DNA of 64,000 nt. Origin: Symsagittifera roscoffensis (taxonomy: Eukaryota; Xenacoelomorpha; Acoela; Convolutidae). The notes under the pieces are model-generated. The model was not told where the DNA came from. It was given only the letters and a program-made list of their open reading frames with translations, and made no database searches. Positions 1-11,410 of the stretch are shown piece after piece. The stretch is taken from positions 7,611,716-7,675,715 of the forward strand of contig NC_087067.1 in the NCBI RefSeq assembly GCF_963678635.1. Direction: 5' to 3'. Position 1 is the stretch's first letter, and each line of letters starts with the position of its first letter. Made by a program: the position numbers and the translations under genes.

Positions 1-1487
1 GACGGTGCGTAGTCTTCGTTGACTGGCTGATAACCAGTATTAGTATGATTGACAAAGTGCGGAACATGTTGTGGATGAACTGGGGGCGTATTAAAATACA
101 CAGTCCCACCAGTAGTATACGGAGCGGCGGTGTTACATGATGGGACAACAGTTGTCACATTAGAAAAAATGCTTTCAGCATTACAACACTGAGCAGGCGT
201 GACTATTGGAGTTGTAGCTGCCAATCGCCATAAATTTGCATCACTTGTGTAGTAATCGTTGATTTTAGGTGACACAGTATGCGGAACAAAGGGAAGATTA
301 TGTTGCGTCTGGACTGGCGCTGCATAGCAATTAGGTGCCGAAAAGAAAACCGGCGTTGGGTTTTCTCCAGAAGATGAGAAGCCAACACCAGCAAATGCAG
401 GTGACAAAGAAACAAAACCAGAACCGGATTGTGCCTGTAAAATTGGGACAGGTAATGATTCCGGTTGCGCGATGACAAAACTACCATTAGTTATGTTTGA
501 ACTCATGGTCTGTAAAGGAACAGCAGACGGCGGTGGTAACACATGTGCACTAGAATGCATATTGTTAACTGGGAATAGACCAGGAGCTTGCAATGGCAAA
601 AGGCTTGCACTGCCAAATTGAGGCATAGCCCGATGTCCATAACTATGGATTCCAGGGTCACTCAATGCTGTGTGCTCATGCTAATGACTATTACTGGTGG
701 GAATTGCATGAGCGAGGATGGCGGAAGTCGTCGGTCCCGACGAAATGGGTACAGGAGTGAAGGCCAGCAAACCTGGCGCACTAACAACGTCAGGAGGTGC
801 CAGTAAACTAACAGAGTCTACCCAATCATTAGTTCGATCGATTGCTACTTTTGAAATAGTTTGACTTACTCCTGTCGAGTTACTTTCCGCTACCTTCTCG
901 CTAACCTCAGATGAACTGTCCTCAAGTTCAAACGCTTTCAGTTCCATTTCAATTAGTTGCTTTTTATGACTTTTAGCCAATTGCTCTAGTTCCAGCTGAC
1001 TTTGTTCGAACTTAGGACGGTTCTCTTGCTCTTTAAGTCTTAAAGACACTTGATACTGCCTTTCCAGCTCCTCATGGCGTCGTTTTACTAAAGCTAATTC
1101 ATACCGTTTCTCACTTGATGACATAGTGCGAACAGTCGACGTATGACGAGTGGAAGCAGATTTATCAGACTTATGAGAGTCAAGCTTTCTACTATCCTTA
1201 GACTTATTAGAGACCTTAGACCTGTTTTCAGATACTCGTGCTTCTGAATCTTTTGTTTTGTGCGAGCGTGAGGATGTCTCAGACCTAGTTTGTTGTAAAG
1301 ATCCCTTGCTCCCTGTAATGTCGGCTGCTGGAAATGACGAGGGTTCAAGGCTCATCTTGTAACTCTGAGCTTCGTGCATTACTTTATCGTTTATTTCGGT
1401 TACTTTCTTAAGCCAAAGGTCTTGCTGAGCAATAATTTTTCCAGGGTTTTCCGTTTTTCCCGCCAACCTAATTAATTTCTCATTGAC
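1..1487 (-). pseudogene. BEL/Pao-like gag frame, interrupted by one TAG, partial at window edge
   Basis: On the minus strand one reading frame is open from about 1487 to the window edge except for a single TAG at 683-681. The N-terminal 260 codons (from TTG 1466) hold a Ser/Lys/Arg-rich linker, then a strongly charged coiled coil (about residues 115-195, with runs such as KRRHEELERQYQVSL), then Ser/Pro-rich sequence. Beyond the TAG the same frame continues about 227 codons of Pro/Ser/Thr/Gln-rich sequence with no further stop. A coiled coil followed by a low-complexity tail upstream of pol fits the structural protein of BEL/Pao LTR retroelements, and the candidate PBS and LTR upstream support a retroelement. 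No zinc knuckle or protease is visible inside the window. Family assignment is by general resemblance. The TAG could be a nonsense mutation or a recoded stop. Confidence 0.55.
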
Positions 1488-1672
1488 GTCGACAGCTTTT
1501 CCAACGCAATTTTACATTTGTAAACAGCATTATCAATTTTTGTGGTGCGACTATTATTCTCAATGTACTCAAGTAATATTGAGTGACCTTTAAGCAGCTC
1601 ACTTTCTAGATTTAGACGGGTTTCAAATAACTTGCGCATCTTACATTGGAATTTTTCGTCCATAGTTTTCAC
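1472..1672 (-). pseudogene. N-terminal gag fragment in a different frame
   Basis: A 66-codon frame starting at ATG 1672 encodes a charged helical segment rich in Lys, Glu and Leu (for example KMRKLFETRLNLESELLKG). It ends at TAA 1474-1472, just where the gag-like frame downstream becomes open in another register. The two overlap around 1475-1487, so a one-base indel has probably split the original gag N-terminus. This is the kind of helical N-terminus expected before the coiled coil of the next entry to the left. It is either a decayed copy or a sequencing error; a programmed frameshift this early in gag would be unusual. Confidence 0.45.
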
Positions 1673-1756
1673 AAATTGACAATATTCTACGGATGCTCAC
1701 TTATAGAAAACAATCAATAGAATGAGATACTGTTTTGGTACGTAATTAAATTTGCA

Positions 1757-2236
1757 TTAATAAATCAACATAAGCTTACAAGACGGGGGAATTTGACGTC
1801 TCAAAGTTTCTGCCTGAAGCCTATTTTTTATAGCTTTCCAAGCTTTGAGGGGTAAGCGGTTCCGCTTCTTACGTGTCTTAAGGATGTTAAGATTAGCGCT
1901 ATAACGCCTTAGAAGGAGGAGAGTCTTTAACTCAAGGGAAGGAGGCTGGTGAAGCTCTTTGTACTTCTCAATTAGTACCTGGTCCTTAGCCTTACGCTTA
2001 GAGATAAAGTCTTTAACGACGTTCAGAACGAGAATAACTGTTGAACCTAAAATTTCCTCTATATCCTCGGTTCCGTTCCGTCTACAGTATACGATTGCAC
2101 AAATGTTTGTCCTATACCTTAATAACAAATTGACAAGTTGCTCACTACTCAGCGTACAGTTATTGTTACTGCGGTGCCTACTTATCGATTTATTAATGGC
2201 GTCGTGCCAAATTACAAGGTCGTTACGGTGCGACAA
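1757..2236 (-). CDS. Unrecognised 159-codon ORF in the retroelement leader
   Basis: An open frame of 159 codons lies between the candidate PBS and gag on the same strand. The product is basic, with a Leu/Arg/Lys-rich C-terminal half (for example LKTRKKRNRLPLKAWKAIKN) and no signal peptide or membrane segment. I recognise no domain. An overlapping antisense frame (1959-2240) shows that open frames occur here by chance, so coding status is doubtful. If real it would be a leader ORF of the BEL/Pao-like element. Confidence 0.2.
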   Translation of the reverse strand: MSHRNDLVIWHDAINKSISRHRSNNNCTLSSEQLVNLLLRYRTNICAIVYCRRNGTEDIEEILGSTVILVLNVVKDFISKRKAKDQVLIEKYKELHQPPSLELKTLLLLRRYSANLNILKTRKKRNRLPLKAWKAIKNRLQAETLRRQIPPSCKLMLIY

Positions 2237-2459
2237 GTAGTGATGAAGCTAGTAGTGTATTGTTTTATGAGAGTCCCTAGCGTTAAAGTTCAAACTTAAA
2301 CCTGGCTTCGTAAAGCAAGTTACTTTGACGCGCTTCTGGGACGGAGCGGGAAGTTTTCGGAGCGGGTGATCCAAAGAACTAGCTCCTAGAATGAATACCA
2401 TATACTTAAGGGACCTATGCGACGGCTTCGTTACGCTTAAGTACCAATGTGGTTGGAAA

Positions 2460-2763
2460 ACTAAGTAGGTCGGTTGAACTCCAACAACGCACACGGATTC
2501 AACCTGAGGATGAAAGAATTCAACTTATTTCACGTAATATTACTGTACCTGACCACTTAACTTTACTGTCACGCAACGAAGTCGATAATCGGACGGGCTG
2601 AAAAGGCTTTGTTTTATTTGAAGCGAACTGGCTTTCAGTTTCACCAATGGTGGGTGGGGGATCAGGCAAATTGGTTAAGTTCCAACAACACACGCGGAAG
2701 AAACCTGAGGATGAAAAAACTCAACTTAATTTGCCTGATATTTCGCTACCAGACCACTTAACA
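2460..2763. repeat. Diverged ~90-bp direct repeat in the leader
   Basis: Two similar blocks, about 2466-2562 and 2672-2763, share the order CAACAA, CACGCGGA/CACACGGA, ACCTGAGGATGAAA, CAACTTA and a shared end, GACCACTTAAC. They sit in the leader of the BEL/Pao-like element and are about 200 bp apart. No function is evident. Confidence 0.6.
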
Positions 2764-3649
2764 TGAGGTTGGTGTCATCTCACAGCACAGTTTCGCAGAA
2801 TTCTGGAGACGTTTTGAGGATTTTTTGTCAATTTTTCACTTTTTTCACAGAATTTTTCAGAAAATTTTGGTCAGCAGGTTCGAGTCATAAGCCAATCCAA
2901 AAAAACTAGTCCAGTACCTCTTGTCTATGTTCCGATTTCACTGATTAATATTCCGTTCACATATATCCAAAAAATTTTGGTATCGAGAAAAAATGTCAAG
3001 TCAGTTTGTCTATGTACCGACTGTAAGCTATTTCAGTTCAACGGAACTGACCAAAAATTTTGGATATTGAGGAAAATTACCGGGGGCTAGCTTGCGGGAA
3101 AATTTTGTAGCATATATGACATCGTATATAAATTTAAAGCACGAATGAAGAGTTTTAAAAATTTTGGAAACGTCTTACAGTTTTATTTGGAGATTGGCGA
3201 CACCGGGAAAAATCAAAACTTCGGGTGTCGAGAGAAACACAGCTCCACTTCGACTAAACGTCAACAATCAGGACAACTTGACAGTTGGCGTAGCAATCGA
3301 CAGTCTAGATACCGGCCTCCATTGCACTCGACATCTGTGTGAATGCCTCTGTCCTATTGCACTCGGATCCTGGGGTGCTGAAATCTTGATCAATCTCTTC
3401 CTCCCAAATTTCCTACCAAAATTGAATATTCACTCATTGGATAACCGTCCGATAAGGAATAACTGTCCGTGTCGGGTAAACTGTCCGAGAAACCATCGTG
3501 TTCGGGAAACTGTCGTACCGACCGACTTCGTGTCTTCGTCGGTCCCTTGTTAATAGACTAATAACTTCTGTTCCCTAGCTGCCAAAGTCAACCGTAGGAA
3601 AGAAGGGGCAAAGAATGATAATTCGGGTGGTAGAAATCGAAAAGATCCC
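2764..3649. other. Rest of the retroelement leader, no gene seen
   Basis: This stretch has several AAAATTTTGG-type motifs and short repeats of CTGTCCG/CGTCCG around 3440-3515. A plus-strand open frame at 3164-3553 (129 codons) has no recognisable domain and runs antisense to the element. I treat it as chance. Confidence 0.4.
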
Positions 3650-3650
3650 T

Positions 3651-3669
3651 TGTGGGGCGCCAAAATTTG
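3651..3669 (-). other. Candidate tRNA primer binding site
   Basis: On the minus strand the bases read TGGCGCCCCACAAGGGATC. TGGCGCC is the form complementary to a tRNA 3' end (...GGCGCCA), as in many LTR retroelement primer binding sites. Read on the plus strand it looks like a T-arm/acceptor 3' end finishing in CCA. It lies where expected, between a candidate LTR and a gag-like frame on the same strand. The tRNA species was not identified. Confidence 0.55.
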
Positions 3670-3675
3670 CTCGCT

Positions 3676-3942
3676 AAATCTCCGTAGAATGAAGTTCAAA
3701 CCGAAAAATCAATAATGTATTCGTATTCTCGGCAATACCGAATTTATCGGATATATTGATAATTTTAATCAAGTTTTTGCTATTAAACAAGTTCATAATT
3801 TTTTAACCAATTTTCAGCTCCAATAAACAAATTGGCGCAAGTTAGCCACAAGAACTGGTCGGTAATGTCCTTGAGACAAATTGCTCTTTTTGGCGGTCAG
3901 CCTTAATCAAGGCTGAACCGAATTAGAACCAAAAAAAAAACA
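3676..3942 (-). repeat. Candidate 5' LTR of the BEL/Pao-like element
   Basis: The candidate begins with TGTTTT at 3942 on the minus strand and ends a few bases before the PBS, giving about 270 bp. It contains a TATA-like stretch near 3750-3765 and a perfect stem-loop at 3898-3915 (CAGCCTT, 4-base loop, AAGGCTG). No second LTR is in the window, so neither boundary can be confirmed. The left boundary rests on the PBS; the outer one is a guess from the TG. Confidence 0.35.
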
Positions 3943-3983
3943 GTTAAAATAGGATATAACCCCGTTTTTAGTATATTAATACA

Positions 3984-4062
3984 TGGGCAGGAGGGGACTC
4001 GAACCTACGTCTACTGTTATGTCACACATGTTTTCGGCGTTAGCTTAGGCCACTCGCCCAAC
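3984..4062 (-). repeat. tRNA-like sequence, probably a degenerate tRNA or SINE head
   Basis: On the minus strand there is a good B-box (GGTTCGAGTCC) about 50 bases after an A-box-like TGGCCTAAGC, in a segment that starts GGGCGAG and ends CCTGCCC. The termini pair only partly, and no clean anticodon stem can be drawn. It looks like RNA polymerase III-type tRNA-derived sequence, not an intact tRNA gene. Confidence 0.4.
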
Positions 4063-4069
4063 TGTGCTT

Positions 4070-5860
4070 ATTTTATATTAATCTATACTCTTGTTTTATA
4101 TGCATGTATACTCTACATTTGCATTGCAACACGCGGTTAATGATAAAATTTACGGAAAAACGTCATCTAATTCTTGCGAAATGATATTTTTTTTTGCTGA
4201 GTTTCAATGAAGATTGTACAGCGTTTGAAGCTTTGGAACAGTGTTTATGTGCTGAAATAGCTTCTTTTTTTGAAAGTTTTTTCGGAAAAACTCTTTCGTC
4301 ATTTAAAATTTCAGAATGTCTGTTAATAAGCAAAATACTGTTTTGATACTGTATGAGGCGATGTTTTAACCAGATAGAGCAATGAAGTTACAGTGCTGCC
4401 CAAGTGTTAATACAACGTTTACTGAGTAAAAAATAATTTAGATCTATCGAAGTTAACCAGAATGTAACCTCTAATTTTGTGGTGATGATTTGAGCGGCTG
4501 AGTCTAAGATTTCAATAAAATTTCGCGTCTTAAACTTTTTCTGGAGAGTTGTGGTTTCATCAACCGCCTGTTTCACTTTCATCGTTTTTTTATGTTCATG
4601 CTATTTTTTTCATATCTCGTTGCTGTAATAACTCGCATGGAGCTACGAAATGGTCGCTAGTACATATAACCATATTCACGATGTGACTTTCCTTTATTTA
4701 CATTTTGTTTTCGGATTCTACCATTGCTCTCCTTAATTGGGATCAGAGGCGACAACTTCATCATTCTTGTGACTATCTGAACCTCGTCTCTTGGGCTTCC
4801 AACTCCGATTCTGAACAATCTTCCCTTTTGCCGTCTACCATGTTCCCGATGAGGATACAGAGTTCAATCTGAGTTTCAATGAAGCGCATCTTTGCGATGA
4901 ATATGTCTCGTATGTTATCCTTTTTGTTTTCTTCTGACCATCAAGTTTTAGATACTTGACCTGCTAAGCGAGGACAATTTAATTCGAGATCACTCGCCGT
5001 GTGGTGAATTGACGAGATGTATCTATTAAATTATAGAGTTTCTTCCAAATATCAAAACGCTTGCAATTGTTTTTTTTTAAAGAAAACAATCAGAATGAAT
5101 TAAAATTCACATGTGCATGTTATGCATTAAGGAATATCTTCTAAAGCAAGGAAAAAACGACTTTAATTCGTGCGTCTTCGTCTTGGATGTATACCATCAG
5201 GCAGACTTTGAGCCTTTTCTTACGCCGATTTTTGTTTGGTCAACTTCCGTAAAGGTTTATTAAAATCGTGGAACATTTAAAATCGTGGAACTATGTCGTC
5301 TGTTTCGGTCTTAGCTTCCGATGATGGAACAGTTTCAGCTTTAGCGGTGGGTTTACTTAATAATTTACTAACAGTTACCAAGTTCTCCATAAAGTTCTCT
5401 AGAAAATTGAAAAGAATGCTTGTGTACAACTAAAACTTTCCGATAGATGACTTGAGAGTGATACAATTAGCACCACTCTAGCCAACTTCAGATTGAACAG
5501 AAATGGCAGTTATCCATGAAATTGGTAAATTTACCGTGATCAGCAATATTATAACCAATAACCTCAGCACAATCTTATCTTAAGAGTTTGGTATCAAACT
5601 TAGACTGTACTTCAAATATCAGCAATTTCTAAAACGACCGTATTTTGGGTTTTTGTGTCTGTTTTCTTTATTTCTCCATCTGCGGAAACACGGTGACTGG
5701 GCCAAAATGATCGCAAGCTTCGTTTAAAACGTTCATGGGTTCTGCTTGTTTCACTTATTTATAAGGAAATGGGTTGAATAATTTTTTTAATAAACGAGAA
5801 GAATGAACCTAAGCTTCAGCAACTTTTCCAACTATCCATCACTAAATTGCCAGTGTACAG
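4070..5860. other. Intergenic AT-rich sequence, nothing firm
   Basis: No supported gene. A slightly GC-richer patch at about 4690-4870 carries, on the minus strand, a 34-codon open stretch (4834-4733) with a basic, coding-like composition ending in TAA and preceded by TAG, which could be a splice acceptor. It is too short to call. Confidence 0.5.
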
Positions 5861-8210
5861 ATGAATGAGCTAAGCTACGCTTAAAGTGTCCTTTTGATCA
5901 TTTGTTTCAAGCAAATAGCTGATTCCAGTTCTTAAGTCATTTGTTGACTGGGTCCGAAATCAAATCTAAATGGGCTCAATAACTTCATAGAAGCAACTAA
6001 AATACAAAAAAGCAAAAACAAAAAAACAGGTGTTTGGATTGGTAGTAGAGACTTGTCACAGAAAACTTAGATTTTCAATTAGTTTCCCTGATTGACACAA
6101 AAATGCTAGTCATACAATTTTTTCATATCTGTCTTAAAATCTCTAATTTCAAAAATTCAAGAAAAGTTTTATAATCTGCCATTTTGCCGATAATAGATTG
6201 TAGAACTAGCGATTTCACAAGCTATGGAAACTTTGCTAAGCGTTTCTTCAAGATTCAAAAAATTTGTTGCCGATATATTATTTCCTACTTCTGATTCACT
6301 AATCTTGACGGTCTTAGCTTATGTGTATTTTTTGATGAAAGAATTGTCTGGCAAAAACCAAAAAACCAAAAAAAAAAAATGTTTGAAGTTTCTGATCAAC
6401 TGAAGTCTAATATTTTCTGCTCCAAAAGCAAAAAAAAGGTTAAGTTGAATACGATTCAGAGTCAATGCAAATATTATCGGTCGGATTGTTCGGAGTCAGT
6501 CGCGCAAGGTTTTCTTTTCATTTACTTCGACCTTTTTGATATCAGTTTTTTAAAGTAGCTCTGCCAAATTATTGGTTTAGTCAGACAACTTGTGGAAAAT
6601 TTTTGATAAAAAAATGCAAGAGTTTAGTTCGGGCTCTTTGACAAAAAAAAATAAGTAAATTTTGTCGTCCAAGCATTTACAAGAGAACTGAGTTATGCTA
6701 AAAGTGATCGACTGATCATTTAATTTCGTGAAAATAACTGAGTTTAGTCATTTAATAAGTGAGTACAAATTTCTAATGCTTGATTGGGGATTATTCAAAC
6801 TCAAATGGGCTCAAAATTGTTTAAAAAAATACAGATAAGGTACAATATAGCTGTATTGGTTTGTAGCAAAGATTTCACACAGTAAAATTAGATACACAAT
6901 TAATATCACTGCTTGACACAAAACTGCTGAACTTACAATTTGCTCTCAATTCTCGTACAATCAAAAGTTTTGAAACAATCATTGGATATTTTATGGACTA
7001 CAGTTTTGTCAATAGTCTTTTGTTGAAATAGAATGTTCTCGTGCTATGGAAATCTTTACCAAGCATTTCTACAAGATTTTCAAAATTTGTTGCCGATATA
7101 TTATTTCCTACTTCTGATTGAGTAACATTTAGGAGTTAGCTTATGTGTATTTTATTTGATGAAAAAATTGTCTGGCAAAAACCAAAGAGCAAAAAAACAT
7201 ATTTGAAGTTATCTGGTCAACTGGACTCTATTATTTTCTGCTCCAAAAGCAAAAAAAAAACGTTTTTTTTTGCGTACGATAACCAATTCAACTAATATCG
7301 GTCCGACTTTTCTGCGTCAGTTGCACAAGGTTTTTTTTCATTTACTTCGACGTTTTTGATAGCAAATTTTTTGTAATACCGCCAATTTTTTGGTTTAGCC
7401 AGACAACTTGTTGAAAAGTTTTGATCAAAACATGCAAAGTTTTTGGTCCGGGCTCTTCATCAAAATATGTAAATATTTTCGTCCAAGCATCTAGAAAAAG
7501 AACTAAACTCTGCTAAAGGTGATCGGTTGATCAATTAATTTCGAGAAAATAACTGAGTTTAGTTTTTAAGTCATATAATGAGTGAGTTGAATTTTCTAAA
7601 ATTTGATGGGGACTATTCAAACCCAAATAGACTCGAAAGTTGTAACAAAAAACACAGATAAGATACAATGATAGCAAAGCTAATATAGCTGGATTGGTTT
7701 GTAGCTAAGGTTTTATACAGTAAAATTGGATATACAAATACCATCCCTGGTTGACACGAAAATGATGGTCATACAATTTTCACACATTTCTCATACGAAC
7801 CATAGTTTTGAAAAAATAATTGGAAATTTTGTGACATACTGTTTTGACAATTTGTATCTGCCGTTATCGTAGAACTTGCATTTTTTCGTGCTATAGATCT
7901 GCTTGACAAGCTTTGAAAACAGTGTATTCGAAAATAGTGTATCCAAAAGCAAAAAAATAGGTCAGTTTGTTTTTTGCCTACGATTCAGAATCGAACCAAT
8001 TGGGGACTGCTCTGCGATACAGAGTTGGGACTGATCTGCGTCAATTGCACATCAACTGTGTTAATTAATTCGACCTTTTTGAAAGCCTTTTTTGTGTAGG
8101 TCGACCAATTCATTATTTAAGCCAGCTTTAAAAAGTTTTAACCAAAATTTGAAAGTTTTTGAGCCGTGCTCTTTGTCAAAATTAGTAAGTAACGGCATCA
8201 AAGGATCTTC
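5861..8210. repeat. Three diverged tandem copies of an ~820-bp unit
   Basis: Landmarks recur in the same order with a period of about 810-830 bp. GATCATTTAATTTC-like blocks are at about 5895, 6710 and 7525. TTGCCGATATATTATTTCC is at 6268 and 7091. TCTGGCAAAAACCAAA is at about 6347 and 7170, and the CATTTACTTCGACSTTTTTGATA block is at about 6520 and 7338. The third copy is more diverged. Open frames here (for example minus 8061-8396) fall in repeat sequence and are not credible genes. Confidence 0.8.
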
Positions 8211-10138
8211 AGAAAATTTTAAGGGTCGATCGGCCAAAAATAGATTACGTAAGAAAAAACAGACGAAAAAAATCGTGTTTGTAAGAATTGTGTGGGGGCC
8301 ACAAGTGCGAGTAACAATCATGTACTTTACGGGTTGAGTAGTTTTGGCAAATATTTTGGGTAAAAAATTTGAGCTCTCTTCCCCTCCCCACCTCACATCA
8401 ATGTCATTCTTAGCTTACATGGGACAAGGAAAGAGATTTTGGGATCAAAGATTTTTATTCACTTGTGAAATTGACCCGAAAAAGGTTTTTGCCAGACTAT
8501 TTTTTGACAGGAAGAAGTTCTAATTTTGTCTTTGCGAACTTGGTTAATTTTAGGACATGGTTTTTCTGTAGATAATGATTCTGGGGCCAGAAAAAAAAAC
8601 AAACAAGACGAGCGGAGTTTGGCGGATAATATAAGGCAAGTTTGCGGGAGCTGAACAAAATTGGTGTAAAAACTTTCAAGCGGTGACTGTTATCATATAC
8701 TGGCAAGGATCAACTGATATTAAGTTTTTAACCAACTAGAATAGTCAAAAATTCCTAAATGTCTTCTGTTTTGCCCAAACTAATGTCAAAAAAGCAAAAA
8801 ACTGAGTTTCAGACAATACAAGATACAGTCATTACAATGTGAAGATGTGCTTTTTTGCATTGCACACTTTTAGTTTTATAAGCAAACGAATTCTGTGCAC
8901 TTGATTCATTACGTAAACTCTCAAAACGTGTTGCGAAAACCGTGAATGTTTTTCTGCAATAGCGGCATGTTGTGTCCATGCTACTATGTCACAGAGTCTG
9001 CAACATAACTTTTTTGCGTCTAACTGCGTAAATTTATTGATATTTTTGGGGTTTTGAAAACCCAGTTTTAATTGGCTCAAACAAATTGCCTGACATTTGT
9101 TGTCTCCATTGTAGGGGATCTAAACTGCTGATTTAAATTATGCTGACCAATTGAATAAAACTTCACACTTCCAAATTTTGTTAGTTATTTTCCGGATGAT
9201 TCAAGTCAGCACTTTCTGTAGTAGCGAAACTTTTCCAAAAAGTTGACCCATAACGTTCGATTAAAATAGGAGCAACCATTTGCAAGCAATCAAACACACG
9301 GTTTCATATGTTTCAATGCTATAATAAATAGTAAATTTTTCGAAACAGTAGTGCAATAACTCAAACTTTTTGGAGCAGTAGTTCAATATGCAATACTTGA
9401 AAAACTAGTGAAGTTTTTCAAATAGTGGTGCAATTTTTGAAACACTGGTGTGATTTTTTCCTAGAGCAATAAAAAAAAGCTAAAACCAACAATTGCTTGC
9501 TAGCTTGAAAACTTTTTCCATTGAGTGTGATTTGTTCAATTTCTTAATGGGTTTCAAACAAGATAAACAAAAGCTTATATTGCATCTCGAAATTTGTTCA
9601 AATCTCGACACTGCGTGTCTCACTTTTGTCGACTAGTGTAGTTTTTGTCAATTTGTTACCCAAAATTTTGGAAAACTTTTTGATTATTTCAATTCTGGAT
9701 GTCAATCAACTGAGTTTTCTAAGCTTAAGTGGTGGTGTTGTCATAAAATGCATTGACTTCGAACATTTCCGTTTTTTTTTTGTTTAAATTTCTATTATAA
9801 TTATCCATTCAGTTCGGGTTAAGCATTAGGAGTTTTGATTTTTTTCGGATATAAAGTTTCCTGATATTAAGTACATTTTGCGGACTTTTGCATCAGTATA
9901 CGGGCAGCGGCTTTAGCTTTACCTGCCAAAAAAGTTATATTACGGAAACTGAACTTTTGACAAAATTTTTAACAAGTTTTTTTATGCGGGTATCATTATC
10001 AATAGGTGCTATTATCAGCACAGTTGAAATAGCAAACGGAAAAATATCAATTCAAATGATAACTGAATAGTGTTTTACGCTCTTAACTTAGTTTTAATAA
10101 AAATTTTAAAGTTTGAAAAAAGAACAAACAAAAACAGA
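8211..10138. other. Non-coding stretch upstream of the receptor exon
   Basis: No supported gene. Around 9340-9460 a short degenerate tandem motif of about 25-30 bp recurs (forms of GAAACAGTAGTGCAAT). Any exon for TM1-TM2 of the receptor should lie here or further upstream; I could not identify one with confidence. A short hydrophobic frame at about 9950-10040 is a weak candidate. Confidence 0.45.
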
Positions 10139-10465
10139 GGACCTGGAGAGACTGTCTACCTAGTTTTTGATGATCTTGGCTGGCAAAAGAATCGGAGTCA
10201 ATTATATTACAGTTTGTTCAAGTATATTCCAGATTACTATTCATATTGGTCACAAGTTTTCCTGATGTTAGCCATATCAATCGAACGATACATCTTGATT
10301 GTAAAGGCAACTGAGTCAAAAACGCTTCTATCAACTCGTCGAAGAAGACTGCTATACGGCTTTGCAATTATTTTGGGTTTCATTATCCCATCGGTATATG
10401 TGGTCGATTATGTGTTCGTGAACATGTTGCAGATTGAACTGGGTTCAGATAAAGATTTCCAATAT
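10139..10465 (+). CDS. 7TM receptor exon: TM3, TM4 and start of extracellular loop 2
   Basis: The frame encodes an extracellular loop 1-like segment, a TM3 ending in ISIERYILIVKA, a basic second intracellular loop (STRRRRLL) and a hydrophobic TM4 with Pro near its end (GFAIILGFIIPSVYVV). An E-R-Y triplet at the end of TM3 is the rhodopsin-class (D/E)RY motif, so this is very likely a G-protein-coupled receptor acting in the plasma membrane. The position of the usual TM3 disulfide Cys (3.25) reads Ser. An acceptor-like AACAG precedes 10139. The frame runs into TAA soon after, and a phase-0 GT at 10466 is the likely donor (weak, GTTGGA). The next exon appears to be at 41894. TM1-TM2 were not found, so the gene may be incomplete or decayed. 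Ligand unknown. Confidence 0.6.
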
Positions 10466-11410
10466 GTTGGATAACTGCTTTTCAATGATAGCTGATTTAA
10501 CCCACAAAGAAACCTGGTTGCATTTTTAAGTCTTACCGAATCGAGCTTTTCGTTTTAAGATTAGGCCGAACTGAAAAACTTGAGATTGAAATCGTTTTAC
10601 ATCGATTTTTGTACGAACAAAATAATCTAGAAAAAACGACCTACGATTTCCCATTTAGATACGTAAATCGGTTTAGGGTGCAATAAGTGGATTTTTATGG
10701 TAGAGAAAAAAACAATATAATGCATGGAAATGGATTTAAATCGTGAATTGGGTTTTTGCAAGGTAAAGAAAAACATCAAATTTAAAATAACTCAAAGAAA
10801 CTTGAACAAAAAAATCTGTTCAGAAAATCTCTATCAGAAGTACAGAGAACAAGAGTCACTCAAGTATACTTTTCACCGCAAAACATTGCGTTTGAGGTAT
10901 TCCCTTTTAAATTGCGCAAAACTAACTATTCCCGCGGTTTAAAGATTTTTTTTCAAAAAACAATTCAGAAACATTCAATTTTGTCGCAGAGTGTATAGAT
11001 ACTAGTTATTCCCATAGTTTGTTCTCAGTCCAAGCATCAAAAAAATGAAATAAAAATTAATTGTTGAAATTTTATTATGTCTCGTTTGTAAGTCTAGAAA
11101 ATCTTCAAACTGTTTATATAAAATCTATTCACAATCTGTTCAAAATGATTATAAAAAAGTTGTTGAAAAAGCGTCTAATTCTAATTGAATTGACTGATAT
11201 CAAAATTTTTAAAACTCAAATCTGTAGAAATATGATACTAAAATAGTTGACAAAAAGATTAAAATGATATAAAACCGATTGAAACCATATCGACTCTACG
11301 TCAATTTAAAATGATTTTTAAAGGTATAACCTTTATCAGTTCAAAATTGATAGTGATCCATTTCTTGTCAATATGGTGAAGTTTCTTGTTTCTATAAGTG
11401 CGCCAGAAAG
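10466..11410. other. AT-rich non-coding sequence
   Basis: No gene or structured repeat recognised. Short open frames at 10724-10942 and 11061-11246 are Lys/Asn/Ile-rich, as expected from base composition. Confidence 0.5.

Noticed and set aside
203-487. 94-codon minus-strand ORF
   Set aside because: A different register of the same strand is open throughout 1-680 and continues the gag-like frame, so this is an out-of-frame shadow.
3164-3553. 129-codon plus-strand ORF
   Set aside because: No domain, antisense to the retroelement leader, and two plus-strand registers are open at once.
8061-8396. 111-codon minus-strand ORF
   Set aside because: It lies in the third diverged copy of the ~820-bp tandem repeat, other copies lack the frame, and an antisense frame overlaps.
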